A stretch of DNA of 12,602 bases from Halobacteria archaeon (GTDB taxonomy: Bacteria > Pseudomonadota > Gammaproteobacteria > UBA9214), in contig JABDRC010000363.1 in the NCBI GenBank assembly GCA_013041945.1, forward strand, positions 1 through 12,602, given 5' to 3'. Both the position numbers and the translations under genes were made by a program. The notes beneath the pieces are model-generated. The model was not told where the DNA came from, searched no databases, and saw nothing but the letters and a program-made list of their open reading frames with translations. This document shows, one piece after another, positions 6,170-12,126 of the stretch (the stretch's first letter is position 1; every line of letters begins with the position of its first letter).

Positions 6170-7933
6170 TCAGTAGGTGCGGGGCTTGGGCGGAAAGGAA
6201 TCCACCGTCAGCGGTTTGGTCCTCACCGGCTTGTAGTCGATGGTACGGTCATGCCGGTGGTACAGGCTGTGACGCAGCCAGTTGACGTCATCCCGTTCCG
6301 GAAAGTCGATGCGTGAGTGCGCACCCCGGCTTTCCCGGCGCTTCCAGGCGGACATGATGGTTGCCACCGCGACATCCATGAGGTTTTCCAGCTCCAGCGC
6401 CTCGATGCGCGCCGTGTTGAACACCCGGCTTTTATCACGCAGCCGTATATCCTTCATGCGCTGTTCCAGGGACAGGACCTTGTCCACGCCCTCCTTTAAT
6501 AACTCTTCGGTACGGAAAACGCCACAGTGTTCCTCCATGGTACGGGTCAGTTCCGAGCGCATTGCATCGACGGATTCGCCCTCACCCTGCTGCTCCCAGC
6601 GCGCCAGGCGCTGCAGCACCGGCGCGAGCGCCTGGTCGTGCAACGGCTGGTGATACCTGTTCTCGCCCAGGAACTCGATGATCTGGTTGCCGGCCGCGCG
6701 GCCGAAGACGATGATGTCGAGCAGCGAATTGCCGCCCAGGCGGTTGCCGCCATGCACCGAGACACAGGCACACTCCCCGGCCGCATACAGGCCCGGTATC
6801 GCCTCCTCGGGCCCCTGCTCGATGGGCGCGACCACCTGACCGAAGCGATTGGTGGGAATACCGCCCATGGTGTAATGCGCCGTCGGGAAGACCGGCACCG
6901 GCGCATCGCACATATCCACACCGGCAAACGTCAGTGCACTGTCACGGATCGCCGGCAGCCGTTTTTTGATCAGTTCGGCATCGAGGTGGTGCATCTGCAG
7001 CAGGACATGGTCCCGCCCGGGTCCGCAACCGCGCCCCTCGCGAATCTCGGTGACAATGGCGCGACTGACCACATCACGGCTGGCGAGGTCCCTGGCATTG
7101 GGCGCATAACGCTCCATGAAGCGTTCGCCCTCGCTGTTGATCAGGTAACCGCCCTCGCCGCGTGCGCCTTCACTGAGCAGCATACCCTTGCCGGCGATAC
7201 CGGTCGGGTGAAACTGCACAAATTCCATATCCTGCAGCGGCACGCCGGCACGCAGCGCCATCCCCATGCCATCCCCGGTATTGATCAGCGCATTGGTATT
7301 GGTGCGGAAAATCTGTCCCGCACCGCCGGTCGCCAGCAGGGTGGTCTTGGACTCGATGATCAGCAGTTCACCGGTGGCGATATCGAGCACCAGCGCACCG
7401 AGCACCTGGCCATCGGTTGCGTGCAGCAGGTCAACGGCGAAATACTCGTCGAAGAAGTGGGTGCGCGCCCGGATATTCTGCTGGTAGAGCGAGTGCAGGA
7501 TGGCGTGGCCGGTACGGTCGGCCGCGGCGCAGGTGCGCGCCGCCTGCTCCCCGCCGAAATGCATGCTCTGTCCGCCGAACTGGCGCTGGTAGATGCGGCC
7601 GTCATCCTGCCGTGAAAACGGCACACCGAAATGTTCAAGTTCGTACACGGCCCTGGGGGCGGCCCTGCACATGTATTCGATGGCATCCTGGTCGCCCAGG
7701 TAGTCGCTGCCCTTGACGGTATCGAACATGTGCCAGTGCCAGTCGTCCGGACGCACGTTGGCCAGCGCCGCGTTGACGCCCCCCTGGGCCGCCACCGTGT
7801 GTGACCGCGTCGGGAACACCTTGGAGACGACGGCGACATGCGCGTCGGCCCGGGACAGCTGCAGTGCCGCGCGCAGACCGCCGCCACCGGCACCGATAAT
7901 CAGGGTGTCGAATCTGCGGCGCGGAATATCCAT
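6170..7933 (-). CDS. sdhA: Succinate dehydrogenase flavoprotein subunit
   Basis: The 587-residue protein oxidises succinate to fumarate at the cytoplasmic face of the inner membrane. The FAD-binding start is IIGAGGGGLRAAL (residues 12-24). His45 in TRSHTVAAQGG is the residue to which FAD is covalently bound, at the same number as in E. coli. His242 (QFHPTGI) and His353 (HYTMGGIPT) match the substrate-binding histidines. SRDVVSRAI carries the catalytic Arg region, and GGNSLLDIIVFGRAAG closes the FAD domain. The ATG at 7933 lies two bases after the sdhD stop and aligns with the E. coli start. The same frame stays open upstream to 8347, but that part overlaps sdhD and is not coding. SdhE downstream is the likely flavinylation helper. 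Confidence 0.97.
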   Translation of the reverse strand: MDIPRRRFDTLIIGAGGGGLRAALQLSRADAHVAVVSKVFPTRSHTVAAQGGVNAALANVRPDDWHWHMFDTVKGSDYLGDQDAIEYMCRAAPRAVYELEHFGVPFSRQDDGRIYQRQFGGQSMHFGGEQAARTCAAADRTGHAILHSLYQQNIRARTHFFDEYFAVDLLHATDGQVLGALVLDIATGELLIIESKTTLLATGGAGQIFRTNTNALINTGDGMGMALRAGVPLQDMEFVQFHPTGIAGKGMLLSEGARGEGGYLINSEGERFMERYAPNARDLASRDVVSRAIVTEIREGRGCGPGRDHVLLQMHHLDAELIKKRLPAIRDSALTFAGVDMCDAPVPVFPTAHYTMGGIPTNRFGQVVAPIEQGPEEAIPGLYAAGECACVSVHGGNRLGGNSLLDIIVFGRAAGNQIIEFLGENRYHQPLHDQALAPVLQRLARWEQQGEGESVDAMRSELTRTMEEHCGVFRTEELLKEGVDKVLSLEQRMKDIRLRDKSRVFNTARIEALELENLMDVAVATIMSAWKRRESRGAHSRIDFPERDDVNWLRHSLYHRHDRTIDYKPVRTKPLTVDSFPPKPRTY

Positions 7934-7935
7934 CG

Positions 7936-8274
7936 TCACAGGCTGACCAGTATCAACACACGCACCGCCCAGAAACCGCAACCGATCAGCAGGAAGGCAA
8001 TCAATGTCAGTATCAGCATCCGCAGGCCGAGGTGACGGACATAATCGAGCACCACGTCCCGCAGCCCTACCCAGCCATGCACCAGCAGCGCGAGTATGAA
8101 GCCGGCAAAGGCGATCGCGACCAGCGGTTGCGCAACCCATGCGCGCCACGCCGGGTAATCCGGTTGCGGATGCGAGTAGAAATGCAGCAGCAGGTAAATG
8201 ACGAAGCCGGCCAGGTACACCGCGCTGATGCGCTGCAGCAGCCAGGCCCGCAAGCCGTCCGTTGTCCCGCTCAC
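7936..8274 (-). CDS. sdhD: Succinate dehydrogenase membrane anchor subunit D
   Basis: I start this gene at a GTG at 8274 that overlaps the sdhC stop as GTGA, preceded by a GGTGGG ribosome-binding-like run. It gives 112 residues. An earlier GTG at 8286 is also in frame. Three membrane helices are visible: about 16-34, 47-66 and 80-108. VHGWVGLRDVVLDYV carries His66, which aligns with the E. coli heme ligand, and Asp77-Tyr78, which align with the quinone-site Asp-Tyr pair. Together with SdhC it anchors the complex and holds heme b. The stop is two bases before the sdhA ATG. Confidence 0.93.
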   Translation of the reverse strand: MSGTTDGLRAWLLQRISAVYLAGFVIYLLLHFYSHPQPDYPAWRAWVAQPLVAIAFAGFILALLVHGWVGLRDVVLDYVRHLGLRMLILTLIAFLLIGCGFWAVRVLILVSL

Positions 8275-8651
8275 AGCACCCACCACAAATAAAGCAACGC
8301 AGCCGCAACAGCGGCAATATTGACCAGCCAGGCAGTGGCGCGTGCACGCGGGCGCGTGATGCCCAGTTCGAGATCGAGCAGCAGAAAACGAATCCCGCCG
8401 ATCAGGTGATGAAACAGCGACCAGGCGATGATCACCGATCCCAGCCGGATATAGTCGTTGCTCAACCAGTCAACGGCGGCGGCAAAGCCGTCAGGACCGC
8501 GCAGGGAGAGATCCAGCAGGTAGACCAGCAACGGAAACGAGAGAAACAGCAGGACACCGGAGATACGGTGTGCGATCGAGGTCACTGCACCAACCGGAAG
8601 GCTTATCCGGAAAAGATTCAGGTAAACTGGCGCAGATCGCTGTTCGCTCAT
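8271..8651 (-). CDS. sdhC: Succinate dehydrogenase cytochrome b556 subunit
   Basis: The ATG at 8651 gives 126 residues, the usual size. VTSIAHRISGVLLF (23-36) contains Ser25 and Arg29, the quinone-pocket residues of the family. FHHLIGGIRFLLLD contains His82, which aligns by spacing with the E. coli heme ligand. Three membrane helices lie at about 22-46, 68-91 and 104-124. It is the first gene of the array. An upstream in-frame start at 8747 would add about 32 residues unlike any SdhC, so I reject it. No Shine-Dalgarno sequence precedes the ATG. Terminal overlap with sdhD is 4 bp. Confidence 0.94.
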   Translation of the reverse strand: MSEQRSAPVYLNLFRISLPVGAVTSIAHRISGVLLFLSFPLLVYLLDLSLRGPDGFAAAVDWLSNDYIRLGSVIIAWSLFHHLIGGIRFLLLDLELGITRPRARATAWLVNIAAVAAALLYLWWVL

Positions 8652-8676
8652 ATGAGGAGTATTTGCAACTGACGGC

Positions 8677-8682
8677 TTTATA
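8677..8682 (-). promoter_or_regulatory. Possible -10 box of the sdh operon
   Basis: TATAAA (8682-8677, minus strand) lies 25 bases upstream of the sdhC ATG. A matching -35 is not evident at 16-18 bases. It sits just downstream of the dyad at 8686-8710, so a protein bound there would cover the spacer and -35 region. Confidence 0.3.
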
Positions 8683-8685
8683 CCA

Positions 8686-8710
8686 TCGGCTGGAACCAAA
8701 CACCAGCCGA
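8686..8710. repeat. Perfect 8-bp dyad between sdhC and ygfZ, possible operator
   Basis: TCGGCTGG (8686-8693) and CCAGCCGA (8703-8710) are exact inverted copies separated by nine bases (17 bp centre to centre). The dyad lies in the short divergent region between the sdh operon and ygfZ, upstream of both genes. It could be an operator for a dimeric regulator or an RNA hairpin. It does not match any site I recognise, and no T-run follows it. Confidence 0.5.
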
Positions 8711-8730
8711 ATAATGTGACTGGAACACGG

Positions 8731-8759
8731 CTGACAGGTTCCCGCACTTGCTCTAGAAT
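8731..8759 (+). promoter_or_regulatory. Sigma-70-type promoter of ygfZ
   Basis: CTGACA (8731-8736) and TAGAAT (8754-8759) are separated by exactly 17 bases. Each matches the housekeeping consensus at 5 of 6 positions. Transcription would start near 8766, giving a leader of about 23 bases before the ygfZ ATG at 8789. Confidence 0.65.
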
Positions 8760-8788
8760 TAATCTCCGTATCAGCTGACATAATCACC

Positions 8789-9847
8789 ATGAAACTGGAC
8801 TGGAAAAACTTCCTTGTGGATGCAGGCGCCGAGATGGACGGCGACAGTGTCCGTGATTTCGGCAACCCGGCGCGCGAGGCACGGGCCGCACTGGGTGGCA
8901 CGGTTTTCGCCAATCTCGGGTTCATGGGCGTCATCGCCGTGCACGGTGCTGATGCCGGCAGTTTTCTGCAGTCCCAGCTGAGCAATGACATCGCCGGCGT
9001 GGACGAGGGGGCGAGCCAGTTAAGCGCCTTTTGCACACCCAAGGGCCGCATCCTGGGCCTGATGCGACTTTTCCACAGCGGTGACACCTACTACCTGCGG
9101 CTGCCAGTGGATTCGCTGGATGCCGTGCTGCAGCGCCTGCGCATGTATGTATTGCGTGCCGACGTCACCCTCGAGGATGCCACCGAGAATTTCCTGCGTA
9201 TCGGCATCTCCGGCGAGCAGGCACCCGCGCAGCTGACAGGGGCCGGGCTGGAAGTACCGGATGCAATCGATACCGTGACCCGTTCCGCTGACAGCACGGT
9301 CATCTGTATACCAGGCAGCATGCCGCGCTTCGAGCTGTACCTGACATCGCTGGAGTCGGCAAAGTCGATCTGGAACGCCGTCAATGTCCACGCGGCCCCG
9401 GTGGGGGAGCCGGTCTGGCGCCTGCTCGATATCCTGGCCGGCATCCCGAATATCTTTGCCGCCACGGCCGAGTTGTTCGTGCCGCAGATGACCAACCTGC
9501 AGTTGATCAACGGCGTCAACTTCAGGAAAGGCTGTTATCCGGGCCAGGAAATCGTTGCCCGTATGCAGTATCTGGGCACGCTCAAACGCCGCATGTACCT
9601 GGGTCATATCGAGCAAGATGAAACCGCCGCCCCCGGTGACGCGTTGTTCGCTGCCACAGACCCTGAACAGGCGGCCGGGCGGATCGTGGATTCCCAGCCA
9701 CACCCGGACGGCGGTCAGCTGGCCCTGGCGGTGCTGCAGATCAGTGCGGCAGAAACCGGCGGGCTGCACCTCGATTCGGCCGCAGGGGCAGCGTTCAGCC
9801 TGCAGCCCCTGCCCTACCCGTTTGAATCCCCCGCGAGCGCCGACTGA
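8789..9847 (+). CDS. ygfZ: YgfZ, folate-binding Fe-S cluster assembly/repair protein
   Basis: The 352-residue protein has the GcvT-like fold of YgfZ/COG0354. Its diagnostic motif KGCYPGQE is present with Cys249, the conserved cysteine needed for activity in the E. coli protein. The N-terminal half has the family's VHGADAGSFLQSQLSND block (about 51-67), followed by CTPKGRILGLMRLF. YgfZ uses tetrahydrofolate and supports certain Fe-S enzymes such as MiaB; it is not the glycine-cleavage T protein. In E. coli ygfZ also lies next to, and divergent from, sdhE-ygfX. Here the whole sdhCDAB set lies between them. The ATG at 8789 fits the promoter and family start, though without a clear Shine-Dalgarno site. 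At 352 residues it is slightly longer than the E. coli protein. Confidence 0.93.
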   Translation: MKLDWKNFLVDAGAEMDGDSVRDFGNPAREARAALGGTVFANLGFMGVIAVHGADAGSFLQSQLSNDIAGVDEGASQLSAFCTPKGRILGLMRLFHSGDTYYLRLPVDSLDAVLQRLRMYVLRADVTLEDATENFLRIGISGEQAPAQLTGAGLEVPDAIDTVTRSADSTVICIPGSMPRFELYLTSLESAKSIWNAVNVHAAPVGEPVWRLLDILAGIPNIFAATAELFVPQMTNLQLINGVNFRKGCYPGQEIVARMQYLGTLKRRMYLGHIEQDETAAPGDALFAATDPEQAAGRIVDSQPHPDGGQLALAVLQISAAETGGLHLDSAAGAAFSLQPLPYPFESPASAD

Positions 9848-9917
9848 CGGTCAGGTACCGAACTCTGCAATGTTTGTGCGGTCTTACCGGATAATCCCGA
9901 CAACCGCGAGAATGACC

Positions 9918-10478
9918 ATGACACATACCCGCCTGCTGGCACTGGCTGCACTGACGGCAACTGCCACGCTGATGACGTACAACGCCGTCGTATCCGCCGG
10001 GCCGGAGCCGGCCGGCGACACACCCGCGGTTATTGACAGCCGCTACCAGAAACCGTCCGATGATGAACTCCGTAAACGCCTGACAACGCTGCAGTATGAT
10101 GTGACCCAGCATGAGGCCACGGAACGTGCCTTCGATAACGAGTACTGGGACAACAAGGAACCCGGGATCTATGTCGATATCGTCTCGGGTGAGCCGCTGT
10201 TCAGCTCCACACACAAGTTCAAGTCGGGGACAGGCTGGCCGAGTTTCACGCAACCCATCCGGTCGGGTGTCATCAACGAACACACCGACACCCGTTTCTT
10301 CATGAAACGCACGGAATTGAAAAGCAGTATTGCACAGTCCCACCTGGGCCATGTCTTCAGCGACGGGCCACAACCAACCGGCCTGCGTTACTGCATCAAC
10401 TCGGCGTCGCTGCGCTTCATTGCAAAGGACGACCTGGAAAAGGAAGGCTACGGGGCATTTCTCGAATTATTCAAATAA
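9918..10478 (+). CDS. msrB: Exported, zinc-less, single-cysteine methionine sulfoxide reductase B
   Basis: The product reduces the R epimer of methionine sulfoxide in proteins. Residues 1-26 are a Sec signal peptide with a likely cut after VVSA, so it should act in the periplasm or at the membrane. The SelR domain follows (about 47-180): SGTGWPSF (103-110), HLGHVFSDGPQPTG and RYCINSASLRF with catalytic Cys159. The two CxxC zinc sites of E. coli MsrB are replaced: Asp87/Ser90 stand in the first, Ser and Ala in the second. Thr105 occupies the resolving-Cys position. Cys159 is the only cysteine in the protein, so recycling cannot use an internal disulfide. Start: ATG 9918 has GAG at a good distance. 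ATG 9912 is also in frame. The same frame is open back into ygfZ, but that is shadow. GATAAT at 9890-9895 could be a -10 without a clear -35; transcription with ygfZ is also possible (70 bp gap). Confidence 0.92.
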   Translation: MTHTRLLALAALTATATLMTYNAVVSAGPEPAGDTPAVIDSRYQKPSDDELRKRLTTLQYDVTQHEATERAFDNEYWDNKEPGIYVDIVSGEPLFSSTHKFKSGTGWPSFTQPIRSGVINEHTDTRFFMKRTELKSSIAQSHLGHVFSDGPQPTGLRYCINSASLRFIAKDDLEKEGYGAFLELFK

Positions 10479-10481
10479 CGG

Positions 10482-10504
10482 GCAGGCGCGCACCGCGTGC
10501 GTCA
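10482..10504 (+). repeat. Degenerate REP palindrome 5 after msrB
   Basis: GCAG (10482-10485), GC, then stem GCGCAC / GTGCGT (10488-10493 and 10497-10502) with loop CGC and one G:T wobble. It is nearly the same as REP 4 but with a GCAG head. It begins three bases past the msrB stop and could act as the 3' hairpin of that message. Confidence 0.6.
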
Positions 10505-10560
10505 TTAATCAGGGATACACTACCTCACGTGGCAATCTTATGCCCCTGTGCTTCACGTTT

Positions 10561-10583
10561 TCGCGGATGCGATCCGCTCCTAC
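10561..10583 (-). repeat. REP palindrome 3 (GTAG-headed)
   Basis: On the minus strand GTAG (10583-10580), GA, stem GCGGAT / ATCCGC (10577-10572 and 10568-10563) with loop CGC, ending GA. Paired head to head with REP 4 across 16 bases. Confidence 0.8.
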
Positions 10584-10599
10584 CCCAACAGAAAGGCCT

Positions 10600-10622
10600 G
10601 TAGGAGCGCACCGCGTGCGCGA
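10600..10622 (+). repeat. REP palindrome 4 (GTAG-headed)
   Basis: GTAG (10600-10603), GA, stem GCGCAC / GTGCGC (10606-10611 and 10615-10620) with loop CGC, then GA. It lies five bases from the stop of the aminotransferase gene and, with REP 3, separates two convergent genes, where it may act as a bidirectional 3' end barrier. Confidence 0.8.
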
Positions 10623-10627
10623 TTCAA

Positions 10628-11806
10628 TCAGCGGTAAACCGCCCGTGCCGCATCGACCGCCACGCCGGAGTTGATCGGAGCCCGCATACCACTGAGTACC
10701 GCATCGAGCGCGCCCAGGCAAAACAGCACATTGGTCTCGTTGCTGGCAAAACCCATCAGGCCCACACGCCAGATCTTGCCGGCCATGGCACCCAGCCCGG
10801 CACCGATTTCCAGGTTGTAGCTCGACAACAGCGCCGACCTGACGGCCGCTTCGTCCACCCCATCGGGTATCGATACCGCATTCAGCTGCGGCAGGCGCTC
10901 CCCTTCGGGCACTACGAATTCAAGCCCCATGGCCTCGAAACCGGCACGCAGGGCCTCGTGGTTCTTCTGGTGACGTGCCCAGGAATTTTCGATGCCCTCT
11001 TCCTGCAGGATAACCAGCGCCTCGTGCAGCCCGTAGAGTGTATTGACCGGCGCAGTGTGGTGGTAGGTACGTTTGCCGCCACCTCCCCAGTAACCCAGCA
11101 CCAGGTTGAGGTCGAGAAACCAGCTTTGCACCCGGGTCTTGCGACTGGTGACCGTATCAACGGCTTTCTGGCTGAAGGTCACGGGCGACAGGCCGGGGAC
11201 GCAGGACAGGCATTTTTGCGTGCCTGAATAAACGGCATCGAGTTGCCACTCGTCGACCAGCAACGGGGAACCGGCCAGCGAGGTCACGGTATCCGCGATC
11301 ACCAGGCAGTCATTGGCACGCGCCAGTTCCGCGAGTGTCTTTGCATCCGAGATGGCGCCCGTGGAGGTCTCGGCATGTACGAAGGCCAGAATCTTTGCAT
11401 CCGGGTTGGCCTTCAGCGCGGCCTCGACCTTCTCTGCATCAACCGCCCTGCCCCAGTCGTCCTCGACCATCACGGCGGTACCGCCGCAGCGCTCGACATT
11501 TTCTTTCATACGTCCGCCGAACACACCATTCTGGCAGACAATGACCTTGTCACCGGGCTCGACCAGGTTGACGAAGCACATTTCCATCCCGGCGGAACCC
11601 GGTGCGGAGACCGGCATGGTCAGATCGTTCTTGGTGCGAAAGGCATAGCGCAGCAGGTCTTTCATTTCATCCATCAGTGCAACGAACACCGGGTCGAGAT
11701 GGCCGACGGTCGGGCGCGACATGGCTTCCAGGATGCGCGGATTGACGTCAGAGGGTCCCGGACCCATCAGCGTGCGAACAGGGGGATGGAAGGACTGGAT
11801 GCTCAT
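10628..11806 (-). CDS. Alanine/serine-glyoxylate-type aminotransferase (class V, PLP)
   Basis: The 392-residue protein belongs to the alanine-glyoxylate / serine-pyruvate aminotransferase group of class V PLP enzymes. MGPGPSDVNPRI (14-25) is the family's N-terminal substrate loop. APGSAGMEM (68-76) binds the PLP phosphate. Asp172 (VIADTVTSL) contacts the pyridine nitrogen. Lys198 in SGTQKCLS is the Schiff-base lysine, and Arg347 (KIWRVGLMG) would bind the substrate carboxylate. YHHTAPVNTLYGLHEAL makes it closer to alanine-glyoxylate enzymes than to SgaA of the serine cycle, but the amino donor is not fixed by sequence. It acts in the cytosol in glyoxylate, glycine and serine metabolism. The ATG at 11806 has GAGG seven bases upstream. 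It stands alone between the REP pair and the ABC ATPase gene. Confidence 0.9.
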   Translation of the reverse strand: MSIQSFHPPVRTLMGPGPSDVNPRILEAMSRPTVGHLDPVFVALMDEMKDLLRYAFRTKNDLTMPVSAPGSAGMEMCFVNLVEPGDKVIVCQNGVFGGRMKENVERCGGTAVMVEDDWGRAVDAEKVEAALKANPDAKILAFVHAETSTGAISDAKTLAELARANDCLVIADTVTSLAGSPLLVDEWQLDAVYSGTQKCLSCVPGLSPVTFSQKAVDTVTSRKTRVQSWFLDLNLVLGYWGGGGKRTYHHTAPVNTLYGLHEALVILQEEGIENSWARHQKNHEALRAGFEAMGLEFVVPEGERLPQLNAVSIPDGVDEAAVRSALLSSYNLEIGAGLGAMAGKIWRVGLMGFASNETNVLFCLGALDAVLSGMRAPINSGVAVDAARAVYR

Positions 11807-11858
11807 GGTATGCCTCGTGTTGGTAATCGCTATTCAGACTGAAAAAATCAAAGCGCGG

Positions 11859-11864
11859 ATTCTA
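11859..11864 (-). promoter_or_regulatory. Possible -10 box of the aminotransferase gene
   Basis: TAGAAT (11864-11859, minus strand) would start transcription near 11852, leaving a leader of about 46 bases that ends in a good Shine-Dalgarno sequence (GAGG). The -35 region (CCCTGA) is poor, so an activator or a different promoter is possible. Confidence 0.4.
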
Positions 11865-11913
11865 GCACTTTCATTTCGATATCAGGGAAAGGTCCGGAAC
11901 AAAAAAATTCTTC

Positions 11914-11935
11914 GCCACAGAGGACACAGAGAAAA
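11914..11935 (+). repeat. CACAGAG-type repeat, copy A
   Basis: This 22-bp copy reads GCCACAG-AGGACACAGA-GAAAA. Its reverse complement matches copy B (12062-12083) at 21 of 22 positions, so A and B form long terminal-like inverted repeats around a 126-bp core. Confidence 0.75.
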
Positions 11936-12009
11936 CCTTGAATAAACCGCTGACACAGCGGGGCAGACAATCAAATCCAGGGGCAAGATCAGACTGTTTT
12001 CATTATTTA

Positions 12010-12029
12010 TATTAGATATTTATCTAATA
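12010..12029. repeat. AT-rich palindrome and 9-bp tandem repeat
   Basis: TATTAGATA (12010-12018) and TATCTAATA (12021-12029) are exact inverted copies around TT. ATCTAATAA is then repeated in tandem at 12022-12030 and 12031-12039. A TATAAT follows at 12050-12055 on the plus strand, with no good -35 and no plus-strand gene downstream. Confidence 0.65.
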
Positions 12030-12061
12030 AATCTAATAAATATTCTTAGTATAATCCTGGC

Positions 12062-12083
12062 TTTTCTCTGTGTGCTCTGTGGC
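12062..12083 (-). repeat. CACAGAG-type repeat, copy B
   Basis: Inverted partner of copy A with one mismatch. The last bases before the GTTCTT that follows, GGCAA, are shared with copy C. Confidence 0.75.
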
Positions 12084-12100
12084 AATGTTCTTCTCCGTAT

Positions 12101-12123
12101 TTCTTGTGTTCTCTGTGGCAATT
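12101..12123 (-). repeat. CACAGAG-type repeat, copy C (diverged)
   Basis: TTCTTGTGTTCTCTGTGGCAAT at 12101-12122 (split here: TTCTTGTGTT then CTCTGTGGCA) has the same orientation as copy B and shares the CTCTGTGGCAAT end with it. It stops about four bases before the stop codon of the ABC ATPase gene. Confidence 0.6.
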
Positions 12124-12126
12124 TAT

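Larger units (their letters stand above)
11807..12126. other. Gene-free interval with repeats and AT-rich core
   Basis: No credible coding sequence is present. Left to right it holds the aminotransferase promoter region, one CACAGAG-type repeat, a CCGCT/AGCGG mini-hairpin (11947-11961), an AT-rich stretch (about 11998-12056) that stands out from the GC-rich neighbourhood, then two inverted CACAGAG-type copies just past the end of the ABC ATPase gene. Confidence 0.7.

Noticed and set aside
6527..7615. A 362-codon open frame on the plus strand, antisense to sdhA
   Set aside because: It mirrors a well-supported sdhA with catalytic motifs, shows no domain and has no start signal. Long antisense frames are common in GC-rich DNA.
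7934..8347. Upstream extension of the sdhA frame
   Set aside because: It overlaps sdhD and part of sdhC, and the ATG at 7933 aligns with known SdhA starts, placing FAD-His at residue 45.
9555..9917. Upstream extension of the msrB frame into ygfZ
   Set aside because: This part overlaps the conserved C-terminal half of YgfZ in another frame, and the signal peptide of MsrB starts at 9918 (or 9912).
11947..11961. CCGCT/AGCGG hairpin as a terminator
   Set aside because: The stem is only 5 bp and no T-run follows on either strand.
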